Under the pieces are notes generated by a model, which saw only the letters and a list, made by a program, of their open reading frames with translations, was not told the DNA's origin and did no database searches. DNA of 64,000 nucleotides from Sinorhizobium sp. B11 (lineage in GTDB: Bacteria > Pseudomonadota > Alphaproteobacteria > Rhizobiales > Rhizobiaceae). Positions 16,478-24,777 of this stretch are shown one piece after another (position 1 is the first letter of the stretch; each line of letters opens with the position of its first letter). The position numbers were made by a program, and so were the translations under genes. The stretch is taken from positions 4,212,001 through 4,276,000 of the forward strand of contig CP091034.1 of the NCBI GenBank assembly GCA_039725955.1, in the 5' to 3' direction.

Positions 16478-17704
16478 ATGCGCATACGTCATTTTGCCTA
16501 TGTTTCGCTCATGGCGCTGGCTCTGACCGGCTGCAATGATGCATTGGAATCGGCTCAAGGCATCGACCTTTCGACCGTCAAGAACAAGGTGGAGCAGCCG
16601 CTTCCCGCCCATATCCTTGCCGACATGTCCGCCAAGAGCATGGACCGCAACTCGCCGATCATGATCCGCATTTTCAAGGAAGAAGGTGCGCTGGAAGTCT
16701 GGAAGGCGAAGACGGACAATCGGTTCGAGAAGATCGCCGGTTATAAGATCTGCGCCTGGTCCGGCAAGCTCGGTCCGAAGGTCAAGACCGGCGACCGGCA
16801 GGCGCCGGAAGGCTTCTACAACCTTAGCCGCGCCAACCTGAACCCCAATTCCAAATATTATCTGGCGATCAACACCGGTTTCCCGAACCGCTATGATGCC
16901 GTCAACGGCCGCACCGGCAGCGACCTGATGATCCACGGTGCCTGCTCGTCGTCCGGCTGCTACTCGATGACCGACCAGCAGGTTCTGGAGATCTACGCCT
17001 TCGCCCGTGACGCCTTCAAGGGCGGCCAGGAAAGCGTGCAGCTTCAGGCCTTCCCCTTCCGCATGACCGCCGAGAACATGGTCAAGCACCGTCTCGATCA
17101 GAATTACGATTTCTGGAAGATGCTGAAGGTCGGCTACGACAATTTCGAAGTTACCAAGCGTCCGCCGGAAGTGAATGTCTGCGAGAAGAAATACGTCTTC
17201 AACCAGCAGGCCACGAACGGCGGCAGCTTCAATCCGGCCGGCGCCTGCCCGGCCATGTCGACGCCGCCGGCGCTGACGGCAGCGCTCGCCTCCTATGGCA
17301 AGACCTATGATGCCGATTATCAGACGGCGCTGAAGAAATATGACGGGCTTGCCTGGTACGACCCGACGGAAGCAGAACGCAAGGCTGTGGTCGCCAAGCA
17401 GCGCAAGGGTCGTGAACTCGCCTATGCTCCAACCGGCACGTCGCTTGAGGCCGGCCGCATGGTCAAGGTTGCCGAACTCGAAGACATGATGGCCAATCAG
17501 GCCGCAAAGAGCGTTGCTGCAAAGACCGTAGCGACTGCGACGCCGACGACACAGGCGCAGGCCACGACCGTTGCCGCCGCGCTGCCGGCCAATATTCCGG
17601 TGCCGATGCAGAACCCGCTGGCCTATGCAGCGCCCGAACCCGCGCCGCAAGAAACCGCTGACGCAACCAAGAAGCCGTTCTGGAAGTTCTGGGCCAGGAA
17701 CTGA
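16478..17704 (+). CDS. YkuD L,D-transpeptidase lipoprotein, YafK-like
   Basis: A 408-aa exported lipoprotein: the lipobox ALTGC puts the acylated cysteine at residue 19. A YkuD catalytic domain spans about 55-190, with the signature MIHGACSSSGCYSM giving catalytic H153 and C161. By family it should form or cleave peptide links in peptidoglycan or attach murein to partner proteins. The rest is a long polar C-terminal region ending in an Ala/Thr/Pro-rich tail (about 345-400) and an aromatic KPFWKFWARN end. The TusA-like gene starts six bases after the stop. Confidence 0.88.
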   Translation: MRIRHFAYVSLMALALTGCNDALESAQGIDLSTVKNKVEQPLPAHILADMSAKSMDRNSPIMIRIFKEEGALEVWKAKTDNRFEKIAGYKICAWSGKLGPKVKTGDRQAPEGFYNLSRANLNPNSKYYLAINTGFPNRYDAVNGRTGSDLMIHGACSSSGCYSMTDQQVLEIYAFARDAFKGGQESVQLQAFPFRMTAENMVKHRLDQNYDFWKMLKVGYDNFEVTKRPPEVNVCEKKYVFNQQATNGGSFNPAGACPAMSTPPALTAALASYGKTYDADYQTALKKYDGLAWYDPTEAERKAVVAKQRKGRELAYAPTGTSLEAGRMVKVAELEDMMANQAAKSVAAKTVATATPTTQAQATTVAAALPANIPVPMQNPLAYAAPEPAPQETADATKKPFWKFWARN

Positions 17705-17709
17705 CCGGC

Positions 17710-17934
17710 TTGGACGCCGTTCTCTACGATCTGCGCGGGCTGAAATGCCCGCTTCCCGTTATCAGGACCCGCAAGAAACTGACGGCCATGCCGAGCGGTG
17801 CGCTGATCCTCGTCGACACGACCGACCCGCTCGCCGTCATTGACATCCCGCATTTCTGCAATGAGGACGGCCACGAACTGGTCAGCACAGAAAAGACCGA
17901 ACGCGGCCACCGTTTCCTGATCCGCAAGGGATAG
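17710..17934 (+). CDS. TusA-family sulfurtransferase
   Basis: A 74-aa protein of the TusA/SirA fold. The active-site motif LKCPLPVIRTRKKL (residues 11-24) carries the persulfide cysteine and the CPxP turn. The start is a TTG at 17710, with AGGA about ten bases upstream; no ATG precedes the CPxP motif in this frame, which is why the rare start is accepted. TusA proteins relay sulfur for tRNA thiolation, molybdenum-cofactor assembly or sulfur metabolism. Which of these applies is not clear from the neighbours. Confidence 0.85.
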   Translation: MDAVLYDLRGLKCPLPVIRTRKKLTAMPSGALILVDTTDPLAVIDIPHFCNEDGHELVSTEKTERGHRFLIRKG

Positions 17935-17946
17935 GGTTTTTCGCAG

Positions 17947-19107
17947 TTAGATCCGCACCCCCGGAATGGCGAGCGGATTGTCGCTGAGCGCTGCCCGATC
18001 CGGCGTATCGATCCGCGGCTTGCCCACGAACGCATCGAAAAGATCCTTCACGAAAGCCTCAGGCAGATCCTTCGTGATCAGCACCATGCGCGTGCGCCGG
18101 TCCTCGGGATCCGGCCAGGCTGGAAGCCGCACCGGCGGATGAAAGATGCTCTGAACGCCATGCAGCACCAGCGGTCGCTCCGGCCGGTCGGACGTCGCGA
18201 TGATCGCCTTCATGCGCAAAAGCTTTTCCCCGTGCGCCGAACGCAGGAGATCGATGAACATTTCGAGCGCCATCGGATCGATTGCCTTCTCCTCGATGAT
18301 CGAGAAAGAGCGGATCGAAGCATCGTGACGATTGACATCGTGCGGGTCCTGATGCTCGTGGCCATGATCATGATGATGGCGGTGATGACCGTGATCGTGC
18401 CCATGGTCGTGATGATGATGCCCCTCGTGCTCATGCTCGTCTTCATCATGAAGCCATCGGCGGACATCGGCGATCTTTGTACCGGGATCATAAAGCCCGT
18501 TGACAAAAATACGCGCTGAGCCTGCCTCATCGCTGTCGGCATTCATGATGGCGGCGCGCGGATTGAGGCCATGCAGACGTGCCATCAGTGCATCCGTGCC
18601 GCGGGCTATGCTCTGCTTCGAGACGATCAGTCGATCGGCAACAGCCGCCTGCTTGCGCGCCTCCTCATGATTATCGAGCGTCTGCAGACCGTTCACCGCA
18701 TCGACGACGGTGACGACGCCGTCGAGCTCGAAATTCTGCGCAATGACCGGATTGCCCATGATCGCCTGCATGACGGGAGCCGGGTCGGCAAGGCCGGTGG
18801 TCTCGATGACCACGCGCTTGACCAGTTTCACCCGGCCCGTCTGCACGGCATCTATGAGGTTCGCCAGCGTATCGACCAGTTCCCCGCGCACAGTGCAGCA
18901 GAGGCAGCCATCGGAGAGCTCGATGATGGAATCACCGGAGCTTTCGACCAGCAGATGGTCGATGCCGACATCGCCGAATTCGTTGATGATGACGGCCGCA
19001 TCCTTCATGGCAGGATCTTTGAGGATGCGGTTCAGAAGCGTCGATTTACCGGCACCGAGGAAGCCGGTCAGGATGGTGACCGGGATCTTGTCGCTGAACG
19101 TGCTCAT
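17947..19107 (-). CDS. COG0523 (CobW/ZNG-type) GTPase with His-rich insert
   Basis: A 386-aa G3E-family GTPase. Walker A GFLGAGKST is at 15-23, the metal-binding CxCC motif GCLCC at 67-71, and the C-terminal CobW_C domain lies in about 265-370. Between the domains, residues 220-261 hold 20 histidines in 42 positions, a metal-buffering loop typical of zinc or nickel members. It starts nine bases after the upstream carboxypeptidase gene, so they form an operon. Proteins of this group are metallochaperones; zinc is the most likely ligand, but cobalt or nickel cannot be excluded. Confidence 0.88.
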   Translation of the reverse strand: MSTFSDKIPVTILTGFLGAGKSTLLNRILKDPAMKDAAVIINEFGDVGIDHLLVESSGDSIIELSDGCLCCTVRGELVDTLANLIDAVQTGRVKLVKRVVIETTGLADPAPVMQAIMGNPVIAQNFELDGVVTVVDAVNGLQTLDNHEEARKQAAVADRLIVSKQSIARGTDALMARLHGLNPRAAIMNADSDEAGSARIFVNGLYDPGTKIADVRRWLHDEDEHEHEGHHHHDHGHDHGHHRHHHDHGHEHQDPHDVNRHDASIRSFSIIEEKAIDPMALEMFIDLLRSAHGEKLLRMKAIIATSDRPERPLVLHGVQSIFHPPVRLPAWPDPEDRRTRMVLITKDLPEAFVKDLFDAFVGKPRIDTPDRAALSDNPLAIPGVRI

Positions 19108-19116
19108 GATGTTTCC

Positions 19117-20250
19117 TCAGAAGGATTTCGGCCGCGGGAGCGGCACCGGCACATTGGCAAGCGCCTCGACCGCGTCGCCCTTGGCGATCTTGTCGTTCTG
19201 CGCAACCGGCTGCGGATCCTGCCCCGGAATGAGGCCGGCAAACACGAATTGCGGCTCGTGGTCCATTTCGTGAATAAAGGGCGACTGCACCTTCATGCGG
19301 CCGACCTCGTCACGCGTTTCGCTGCGTATCTTCGCGCCCTTGGCGCTGCAGATGTCGGCTGTAATGTCATTCACCTGGTCCTGCCCCGGACCATAAGGCC
19401 TCAGCGAACCCAATGTATCATTTGCCGCAAACTGCGTGGTGAAGCCCTTCTGCAGCAGATTGGCAGTGGCGTCGGCGCGAGCCGCAAGGCTGTCGGTGCC
19501 GAGCACGACGGAAACCAGCGTCCGGCCGTTACGCGTCGCAGAACCAATCTGGTTGAAGCCCGAAGCGCAGATGAAGCCGGTCTTCATGCCGTCGGCGCCG
19601 GCAAAGCGGCCGATCAGCATGTTGATGTTCGGGACGTTCTGCTTGCCATTCGTGAAGCCTTCCAGCGAAAAATAACCGGCATATTGCGGGAAGTCGCGGC
19701 GCAGCGCCACCGTCAGAATCGCAAGGTCACGGGCCGTCGTATACTGGCCGTTACCCGGCAGGCCGTTCGGATTGACGAAATGCGAATCCGACATGCCAAG
19801 CTTCGCCGCCTCGGAATTCATGCGCACGACGAAAGCTTCCTGGGTGCCGCCGACCGCTTCCGCAACGGCAACGGCGATGTCATTGGCCGACTTCACCATC
19901 AGGATCTTCAACGCGCTGTCGAGCGTGAATTTCTGGCCCGGCTTGAAGCCCATCTTGGCCGGTGGCGCGGACGCGGCCCGCTTGCTCATGACGACGGGCG
20001 TGTCGAGACTGATCTGGCCGGAGCGGATCGCATCGAACACGGTATAGACGGTCATCAGCTTGGTCAGCGAAGCCGGATACCACTTGCGAAAAGCCTCCTC
20101 GTGCTCCAGCACCCGGCCGGTCTGCACGTCGACGAGAATATGCGGATTGGCGTGAGCAAGTGTAACGGACGAGACAAGAACCGCTGTTGCTGTCGCTATA
20201 AAAGAAAAGGGCCGCAAAGCGGCGAACAAACGATCGTGGCGCGTCGACAA
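19117..20250 (-). CDS. D-alanyl-D-alanine carboxypeptidase (penicillin-binding protein)
   Basis: A 377-aa exported serine peptidase of family S11 that trims the terminal D-alanine of peptidoglycan stems. A signal peptide ends near ALA-like residues at 32-34 (TLAHA). The three penicillin-binding motifs are intact: S61-LT-K64, S121-A-N123 and K223-T-G225. The C-terminal part after 260 is short and proline-rich, without a clear amphipathic membrane anchor. The downstream partner is the His-rich GTPase, nine bases away. Confidence 0.9.
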   Translation of the reverse strand: MSTRHDRLFAALRPFSFIATATAVLVSSVTLAHANPHILVDVQTGRVLEHEEAFRKWYPASLTKLMTVYTVFDAIRSGQISLDTPVVMSKRAASAPPAKMGFKPGQKFTLDSALKILMVKSANDIAVAVAEAVGGTQEAFVVRMNSEAAKLGMSDSHFVNPNGLPGNGQYTTARDLAILTVALRRDFPQYAGYFSLEGFTNGKQNVPNINMLIGRFAGADGMKTGFICASGFNQIGSATRNGRTLVSVVLGTDSLAARADATANLLQKGFTTQFAANDTLGSLRPYGPGQDQVNDITADICSAKGAKIRSETRDEVGRMKVQSPFIHEMDHEPQFVFAGLIPGQDPQPVAQNDKIAKGDAVEALANVPVPLPRPKSF

Positions 20251-20406
20251 GTGCTCGTCCTTCAGGGAATTATCTCGAAACCTTCCCCTATTTACCCTAT
20301 ATGGCTATGACATGGCAAAGGTCATTGACTAAGTTATTTCCAAGGCATCACGCCCTTGTGATGCTTTCAGACGGGCCCCACGCATTTCATTCACAGGAAG
20401 CCAAGA

Positions 20407-21570
20407 ATGCCGATTCTGAATAGAGCCGCCGAACTTCAGGACGAAGTTGCAGAGTGGCGCCGCCACATCCATGCGCGGCCGGAACTTCTCTTCGCGGTCG
20501 AAAATACGGCTGCCTTCGTTGCTGAAAAGCTTAAGGAATTCGGCGTCGACGAAATCGTCACCGGCATCGGCCGCACCGGCGTCGTCGGCCTCATCAAGGG
20601 CAAGGGTGAAGGCAGCCGCACGGTTGGCCTGCGCGCCGACATGGACGCTTTGCCGCTCACCGAAATCACCGGCAAGCCTTGGGCCTCGAAAACACCTGGC
20701 AAAATGCACGCCTGCGGCCATGATGGCCACACCGCCATGCTGCTCGGCGCAGCAAAATATCTTGCGGAAACCCGCAACTTCAACGGCAATGTCGCTGTCA
20801 TCTTCCAGCCGGCCGAAGAAGGCGGCGGTGGCGGCAACCTGATGGTCAAGGACGGCATGATGGAGCGCTTCGGCATCGAAGAGGTCTACGGCATGCACAA
20901 TCTGCCGGGTCTTCCCGTCGGCCAGTTCGCCACTCGCAAGGGGCCGATCATGGCGGCGACCGACGAGTTCACCGTCACCATCAAGGGCCGCGGCGGCCAC
21001 GCGGCACAGCCGCACCGTACAATCGATCCGATCGCCATCGGCTCGCAGATCGTGACAAACCTGCAGCTGATCGCCTCGCGCAGCGTCAATCCTCTGCGCT
21101 CGGTCGTCGTCTCCGTCACCAAGTTCAATGCCGGTTTCGCCCATAACGTCATCCCCAACGATGCGACCTTCGCCGGCACGATCCGCACGCTTGATGACGA
21201 GGTGCGTGATCAGGCTGAAGCGCGCCTGCGCGAAGTCGTGACAGGCATTTGCGCCGCCCACGGCGCAGAAGCCGACATCAATTTCCACCGCAACTATCCC
21301 GTGACCTTCAATCATGCGGATGAAACGGAACACGCTGTCGCCATCGCCACCGACATTGCCGGCGAAGCCAACGTCGATCCCGAATTTGATCCGATGATGG
21401 GCGGCGAGGATTTCTCCTACATGCTGAACGCCCGCCCAGGCGCCTTCATCTTCATCGGCAACGGCGATACCGCCGGCTTGCATAACCCCGCCTACGACTT
21501 CAACGACGAGGCAATTGCCCACGGCATTTCCTACTGGGTGCGCCTTGCCGAACAGCGCCTCGGCGCCTGA
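20407..21570 (+). CDS. M20-family amidohydrolase (hippurate hydrolase-like)
   Basis: A 387-aa cytosolic metallopeptidase-fold enzyme of the M20D group, which cleaves N-acyl or N-carbamoyl amino acids. The metal-site segments are visible: RADMDALPL (about 78-86), HACGHDGHTAMLLGAAKYL (about 100-118), QPAEEGGGGG (about 137) and GGEDFSYM near 335. The dimerisation domain carries GRGGHAAQPH. The substrate cannot be told. It is divergent from the carboxypeptidase gene and is followed by a strong terminator before the tRNA. Confidence 0.88.
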   Translation: MPILNRAAELQDEVAEWRRHIHARPELLFAVENTAAFVAEKLKEFGVDEIVTGIGRTGVVGLIKGKGEGSRTVGLRADMDALPLTEITGKPWASKTPGKMHACGHDGHTAMLLGAAKYLAETRNFNGNVAVIFQPAEEGGGGGNLMVKDGMMERFGIEEVYGMHNLPGLPVGQFATRKGPIMAATDEFTVTIKGRGGHAAQPHRTIDPIAIGSQIVTNLQLIASRSVNPLRSVVVSVTKFNAGFAHNVIPNDATFAGTIRTLDDEVRDQAEARLREVVTGICAAHGAEADINFHRNYPVTFNHADETEHAVAIATDIAGEANVDPEFDPMMGGEDFSYMLNARPGAFIFIGNGDTAGLHNPAYDFNDEAIAHGISYWVRLAEQRLGA

Positions 21571-21594
21571 AACGAAACGACATGAGAGACTGCA

Positions 21595-21625
21595 AAAAGG
21601 CTTGGCTTAATGCCAAGCCTTTTGT
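21595..21625 (+). terminator. Terminator between the amidohydrolase and tRNA-Arg
   Basis: A perfect 12-bp stem, AAAAGGCTTGGC (21595-21606) and GCCAAGCCTTTT (21612-21623), with loop TTAAT. The A/T ends make it usable in both directions. Confidence 0.85.
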
Positions 21626-21642
21626 ATGCATGGCATCCAAGT

Positions 21643-21719
21643 GGTCCCGTAGCTCAGCAGGATAGAGCACCAGATTCCTAATCTGGGGGTCACGCGTTCG
21701 AATCGCGTCGGGATCACCA
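21643..21719 (+). tRNA. tRNA-Arg (anticodon CCT), CCA encoded
   Basis: A 77-base cloverleaf. The acceptor GGTCCCG (21643-21649) pairs with CGGGATC near the 3' end, the D stem is GCTC/GAGC, the anticodon stem CCAGA/TCTGG encloses the loop TTCCTAA with anticodon CCT (reads AGG), and the T stem ACGCG/CGCGT carries TTCGAAT. The discriminator A is followed by an encoded CCA. No integrase or duplicated tRNA 3' end is seen in the following kilobases, so the site is unoccupied here. Confidence 0.97.
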
Positions 21720-21724
21720 TTCTC

Positions 21725-22234
21725 TCACCGATATCCAGGTCGCCACCGCACAGCGCGTTTTGCGCCAACCCGCAGCAGTGCCGCGACGATCCATCCGCCG
21801 ACGAACCCGATTGCCGCCCATACAAAACCGGCGACGCTGACGGGGACCCCCGGTACGAAGTCTTGCCAGGTACTGGCAAGGATACCGTCATCGGCATTGC
21901 GCATGAGAATGAAGGGCTTTGCGACTGGCGCTGCGCGGCCGAGATCTGACTGCTGGGTCACAAGGCGCTCGTAGCGTTCCAATGTGCTGCGCATGGAAAG
22001 GCCGCGATCACGCAGGAAATCGTCGGGGGAACGGGCATAGACATCGAGTGCCTGCTGGCGATCGAGATGATGGTCGGCAGCCTGTTTCGTGAAATCGTCG
22101 ACGATGATCCTGAGCTCGTCGATCGCCCCGCCGATGCGTTGCCGATACTGCTGGGCGAATTCCGGCGCCTGCGAGAAAAGCGTGCCGCCGGCCAGTCCAA
22201 CGGCCAGTATGACGCCCCTTCCAATCTGTCCCAT
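21725..22234 (-). CDS. DUF2937 membrane protein
   Basis: A 169-aa protein of the DUF2937 family: MGQIGRGVILAVGLAGGTLFSQAPEFAQQYRQRIGGAIDEL is the diagnostic start (one membrane helix followed by the EFAQQYRQRLGGA-type motif), a helical periplasmic or cytosolic middle, then a second helix near 135-157 and a basic tail. The ATG at 22234 is chosen because GGAGAC lies seven bases upstream. Function unknown. Its stop is five bases from the end of the tRNA gene on the other strand. Confidence 0.85.
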   Translation of the reverse strand: MGQIGRGVILAVGLAGGTLFSQAPEFAQQYRQRIGGAIDELRIIVDDFTKQAADHHLDRQQALDVYARSPDDFLRDRGLSMRSTLERYERLVTQQSDLGRAAPVAKPFILMRNADDGILASTWQDFVPGVPVSVAGFVWAAIGFVGGWIVAALLRVGAKRAVRWRPGYR

Positions 22235-22378
22235 CACGATGTCTCCGGCTGTTCCGACACGACAACGATTTCGAACGGGCAAAGGTTGCCCGTGACACAA
22301 TTGGTAACGCTATGTGATTGAACTGATTACGCTTCGTCCGAGTTCATCTCCCGACCCACTTAGAAAGAGAGGCTTGTC

Positions 22379-22627
22379 ATGAAGAATATTATCATTGCTT
22401 CCGCATTTGCTGCGGCCACGATTCTCGCCGGCGCTCTGCCGTCCCAGGCTGCCAGCGTTACCATCACAACCGACAACGGTGGATACGGGCACCATCGCAT
22501 GGCGGACCGTCCTTACTATCGTCATCACCTGCCGCCGCGCCGCGTTTCGCATGATTGCTTCACCCGCACGGAACGCATCCATAGCCACGGCGAGACCGTG
22601 ATCAAGAAGACCCGTGTCTGCCGCTAA
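22379..22627 (+). CDS. Small secreted His/Arg-rich protein
   Basis: An 82-aa protein with a signal peptide (MKNIIIASAFAAATILAGALPSQAAS) and a mature part of about 58 residues rich in His, Tyr and Arg (GYGHHRMADRPYYRHHLPPRR), with two cysteines, C56 and C81, that could form a disulfide. I do not recognise a characterised family; short periplasmic proteins of this look are common in rhizobia. It has its own promoter region and a strong terminator at 22636-22663. Confidence 0.75.
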   Translation: MKNIIIASAFAAATILAGALPSQAASVTITTDNGGYGHHRMADRPYYRHHLPPRRVSHDCFTRTERIHSHGETVIKKTRVCR

Positions 22628-22635
22628 GATGTGAC

Positions 22636-22665
22636 GACCCCGGCCGGAAAACCGGCTGGGGTCTT
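22636..22665 (+). terminator. Terminator after the 82-aa secreted protein
   Basis: GACCCCGGCCGG (22636-22647) pairs with CCGGCTGGGGTC (22652-22663) with one G-U pair, loop AAAA, followed by a short TT. Confidence 0.7.
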
Positions 22666-22731
22666 GAGTTCTGAAGCATGAGGAACTTCGGAATTTTTCC
22701 CGCGTTTTACCGGTAAACAGGAGTATCCGTC

Positions 22732-22893
22732 ATGCATATTCGAATGACCCTGCTTGCAATTGGCTGTGCAATCGTTTGCGGTCTGCTCATCGCCATCAGC
22801 TATCAGCCGCAAGGCTCCATCACCGCACATAAGACCGATCGGCTCGTTGGCGAAAAGGCTCCAGCCGGGTTCCTGACCGAACGTTTCGGCTGA
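22732..22893 (+). CDS. 53-aa single-pass membrane peptide
   Basis: ATG at 22732, with AGGAG nine bases upstream, opens a 53-codon frame to a TGA at 22891-22893. Residues 5-23 (MTLLAIGCAIVCGLLIAIS) form one membrane helix or signal anchor; the tail is polar and ends APAGFLTERFG. The stop directly abuts the stop of the convergent methyltransferase gene. I do not recognise the family. The good ribosome site and the helix favour a real gene, but it is short. Confidence 0.55.
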   Translation: MHIRMTLLAIGCAIVCGLLIAISYQPQGSITAHKTDRLVGEKAPAGFLTERFG

Positions 22894-23691
22894 TCAACTG
22901 AGCGACGGTTTGCGCGCCACGACGTGGAAATATTCCTCGTCTGCCAGCGTCTCGCCGCCAAGCGGGCGTCCATCGACCGAAAAGAGCAGTGGCTCGCTGT
23001 TAAAACCGCTTTCGGTAAGTTGTGAGCGTAGCTGGCCGGGTGTCGTGGCGTAGACCATGATGCCGAAATCATGGGCGCGATGCAGCAGGATTGCATGTTC
23101 GCCGTCGCGCTGCTCCAGCGGCGCAAAGCGACGCTCCCGCACCAGACCCATTGCATGTTTGAGAAGCCGAAAACTCAGCTTCACCGGATGGTTGGACCAG
23201 AGAATGGACGAGCGGGCGCGGTTCTCACCGAAACCATGCCAGTTGCGATTGAAGGTCGAAAAAGCAAACGTGCCACCGGCCTTCAAAACGCGCGAGACTT
23301 CACGAAGGACCGATCTGCGTCCATCGGCATCGACAGAGTCGATGCCATTATAGCTGAACACGACGAGATCGAACGAGCCGTTGGCAAAGGCCGAAAGATT
23401 GCGCGCATCCATATTCTCAAAACGAAAACCCGGGTGGTTGGAGCGTGCGAGGGTCACCATCTCTGCCGTATAGTCGACGCCGACATACTCGCTGGCCTCC
23501 CCGGCGAGAAGTGCAGCCGTACGGCCGCCGCCGACACCGATATCGAGCACACGACCGCCCCTGGCATTGGCAAGCCCAATACCAAGCACCATACGCTCGC
23601 CTTCATTGATGAACCCGCTGCTATTGCGATAGTCGCGCCGGGAGAGCGGGCTGCTCCACGTTCGGCGATTGATCATTTCCATCTGATGCAT
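22894..23691 (-). CDS. Class I SAM-dependent methyltransferase
   Basis: A 265-aa cytosolic protein with a Rossmann methyltransferase core: motif I VLDIGVGGGRTAALL (near residue 45), the acidic EYVGVDYTAEM strand that binds the ribose, ENMDARNLSAF, and FDLVVFSYNGID as motif IV; RVLKAGGTFAFSTFN follows. Substrate unknown. The ATG at 23691 is preferred over an upstream GTG at 23748 because only the former has an AGG ribosome site. A CtrA-like box lies about 76 bases upstream of this start. Confidence 0.8.
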   Translation of the reverse strand: MHQMEMINRRTWSSPLSRRDYRNSSGFINEGERMVLGIGLANARGGRVLDIGVGGGRTAALLAGEASEYVGVDYTAEMVTLARSNHPGFRFENMDARNLSAFANGSFDLVVFSYNGIDSVDADGRRSVLREVSRVLKAGGTFAFSTFNRNWHGFGENRARSSILWSNHPVKLSFRLLKHAMGLVRERRFAPLEQRDGEHAILLHRAHDFGIMVYATTPGQLRSQLTESGFNSEPLLFSVDGRPLGGETLADEEYFHVVARKPSLS

Positions 23692-23766
23692 CGAAATACC
23701 TGACTTCGGGGGCTGGAATAGGTCCAAACCTAGGTCAGGGGTCGGCACGGATAAACTTACATAAAG

Positions 23767-23781
23767 TTAATGTTCGGTTAA
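23767..23781. promoter_or_regulatory. CtrA-like binding site TTAA-N7-TTAA
   Basis: TTAA at 23767-23770 and TTAA at 23778-23781 are separated by exactly seven bases (TGTTCGG), the consensus spacing for the cell-cycle regulator CtrA of Alphaproteobacteria. It lies upstream of the methyltransferase gene, in the gap behind the BON-protein stop codon. Confidence 0.5.
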
Positions 23782-23784
23782 TAG

Positions 23785-24075
23785 TTAATGGCGAACGTTA
23801 ACCATCGAGTTCGCAAGCAAAATACGGTTGCGAACCGTATGCACGCCCGCGACTGTTCTTGCGATGACTGTTGCCCGCTCGATTTCATCAACAGTACCGA
23901 CATTGCCGCTCAAAACGATTTCGTCGCCTTCGGCAGTAACTTCGACATCGGATGCGTCGATACCGCCTGCGACCGCCAGCGCATTGGCGACCGCAGATTC
24001 CAGCGTCGCGCGGTTGGCGTATTCTGCCTCAGCTTCGGGCTGTTGGCCATGAAATGTCTGCTCCTTGAACACCAT
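23785..24075 (-). CDS. BON-domain protein
   Basis: A 96-aa protein in which residues 23-92 form one BON domain: ALAVAGGIDASDVEVTAEGDEIVLSGNVGTVDEIERATVIARTVAGVHTVRNRI, with the conserved central glycine (LSGNVG). BON domains bind phospholipid and occur in envelope proteins such as OsmY. No signal peptide is visible on the short N-terminus (MVFKEQTFHGQQPEAEAEY), so the protein may be cytosolic. It is divergent from no gene but follows the outer-membrane-like gene at a 57-base distance on the same strand. Confidence 0.82.
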   Translation of the reverse strand: MVFKEQTFHGQQPEAEAEYANRATLESAVANALAVAGGIDASDVEVTAEGDEIVLSGNVGTVDEIERATVIARTVAGVHTVRNRILLANSMVNVRH

Positions 24076-24132
24076 CGTTCTCTCCTCCTTGACTGTGAGG
24101 AAGAAACGCAGAGGAAGGAGCTTTGGTTTCGC

Positions 24133-24777
24133 CTACCAGCGAAGCTGATAATTCAAATTGACATTTCCTGTCCGGCCCGTCGAAAGCGGATCGGATACGG
24201 ACGCACTCAGCCCGAGGTTGGGCAGGATATTCTGGCTGACGGCAACCGTGCTGGAAAAGTCGCCACTCGCATCCCCGATGCTGCTGCCGGCCGAAATCGA
24301 TGTGCCGGTCCATGGATAGATCAGCTTGACCGCCTGCGAGGCAGATACTGTTGCCTGCCGTGCATCGACGGCGTTGTAACCGAAGCTCACCGCACGTGTC
24401 GTCTGCATGTCGAGTGTGTCAGACAATATCCAGCTCCGCGAGCGGCTGAGCATAAGCGCACCGCTGCCGCGCAAGGTATCGACCTGCAGCGTCACATCCT
24501 GCTGTGCGCGGCCGGCCGGTGTAACGCTCACCTTCTGCAGCTTGCCCCAGAGCATTGCCTGGCCGGAATCCGGCAGCGGCGCGCCGCCCTTGTTGGAGGC
24601 GAGCGCGAGATCGGCGCCGGCACTTGTCTCCCATTCCATCGGCAGGCGAAACCCGACCGTCGTCTTGTAGGAACGGGTGGACACCTTCACCGGCGACCAG
24701 ATCAGCAGATCATCCGCAAATACCGGATTGGCCAGCGGCAGAAGGGCAAAAACAAAGCAGGCAATCTTTATCTTCAT
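24133..24777 (-). CDS. Putative outer-membrane beta-strand protein
   Basis: A 214-aa exported protein with a signal peptide (MKIKIACFVFALLPLANPVFA). The mature part is a run of short alternating polar/hydrophobic strands (KTTVGFRLPMEW, ALMLSRSRSWIL, AVSFGYNAVDARQ, NVNLNYQLRW) and ends in an aromatic residue (W), the usual C-terminal signal of outer-membrane beta-barrels. I do not recognise a named family. Two adjacent ATGs (24780, 24777) could be used. The fold is inferred from strand pattern only. Confidence 0.6.
   Translation of the reverse strand: MKIKIACFVFALLPLANPVFADDLLIWSPVKVSTRSYKTTVGFRLPMEWETSAGADLALASNKGGAPLPDSGQAMLWGKLQKVSVTPAGRAQQDVTLQVDTLRGSGALMLSRSRSWILSDTLDMQTTRAVSFGYNAVDARQATVSASQAVKLIYPWTGTSISAGSSIGDASGDFSSTVAVSQNILPNLGLSASVSDPLSTGRTGNVNLNYQLRW

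Noticed and set aside
21643..21719. tRNA-Arg as an occupied integration site
   Set aside because: No integrase follows and no duplicated tRNA 3' end was seen downstream.
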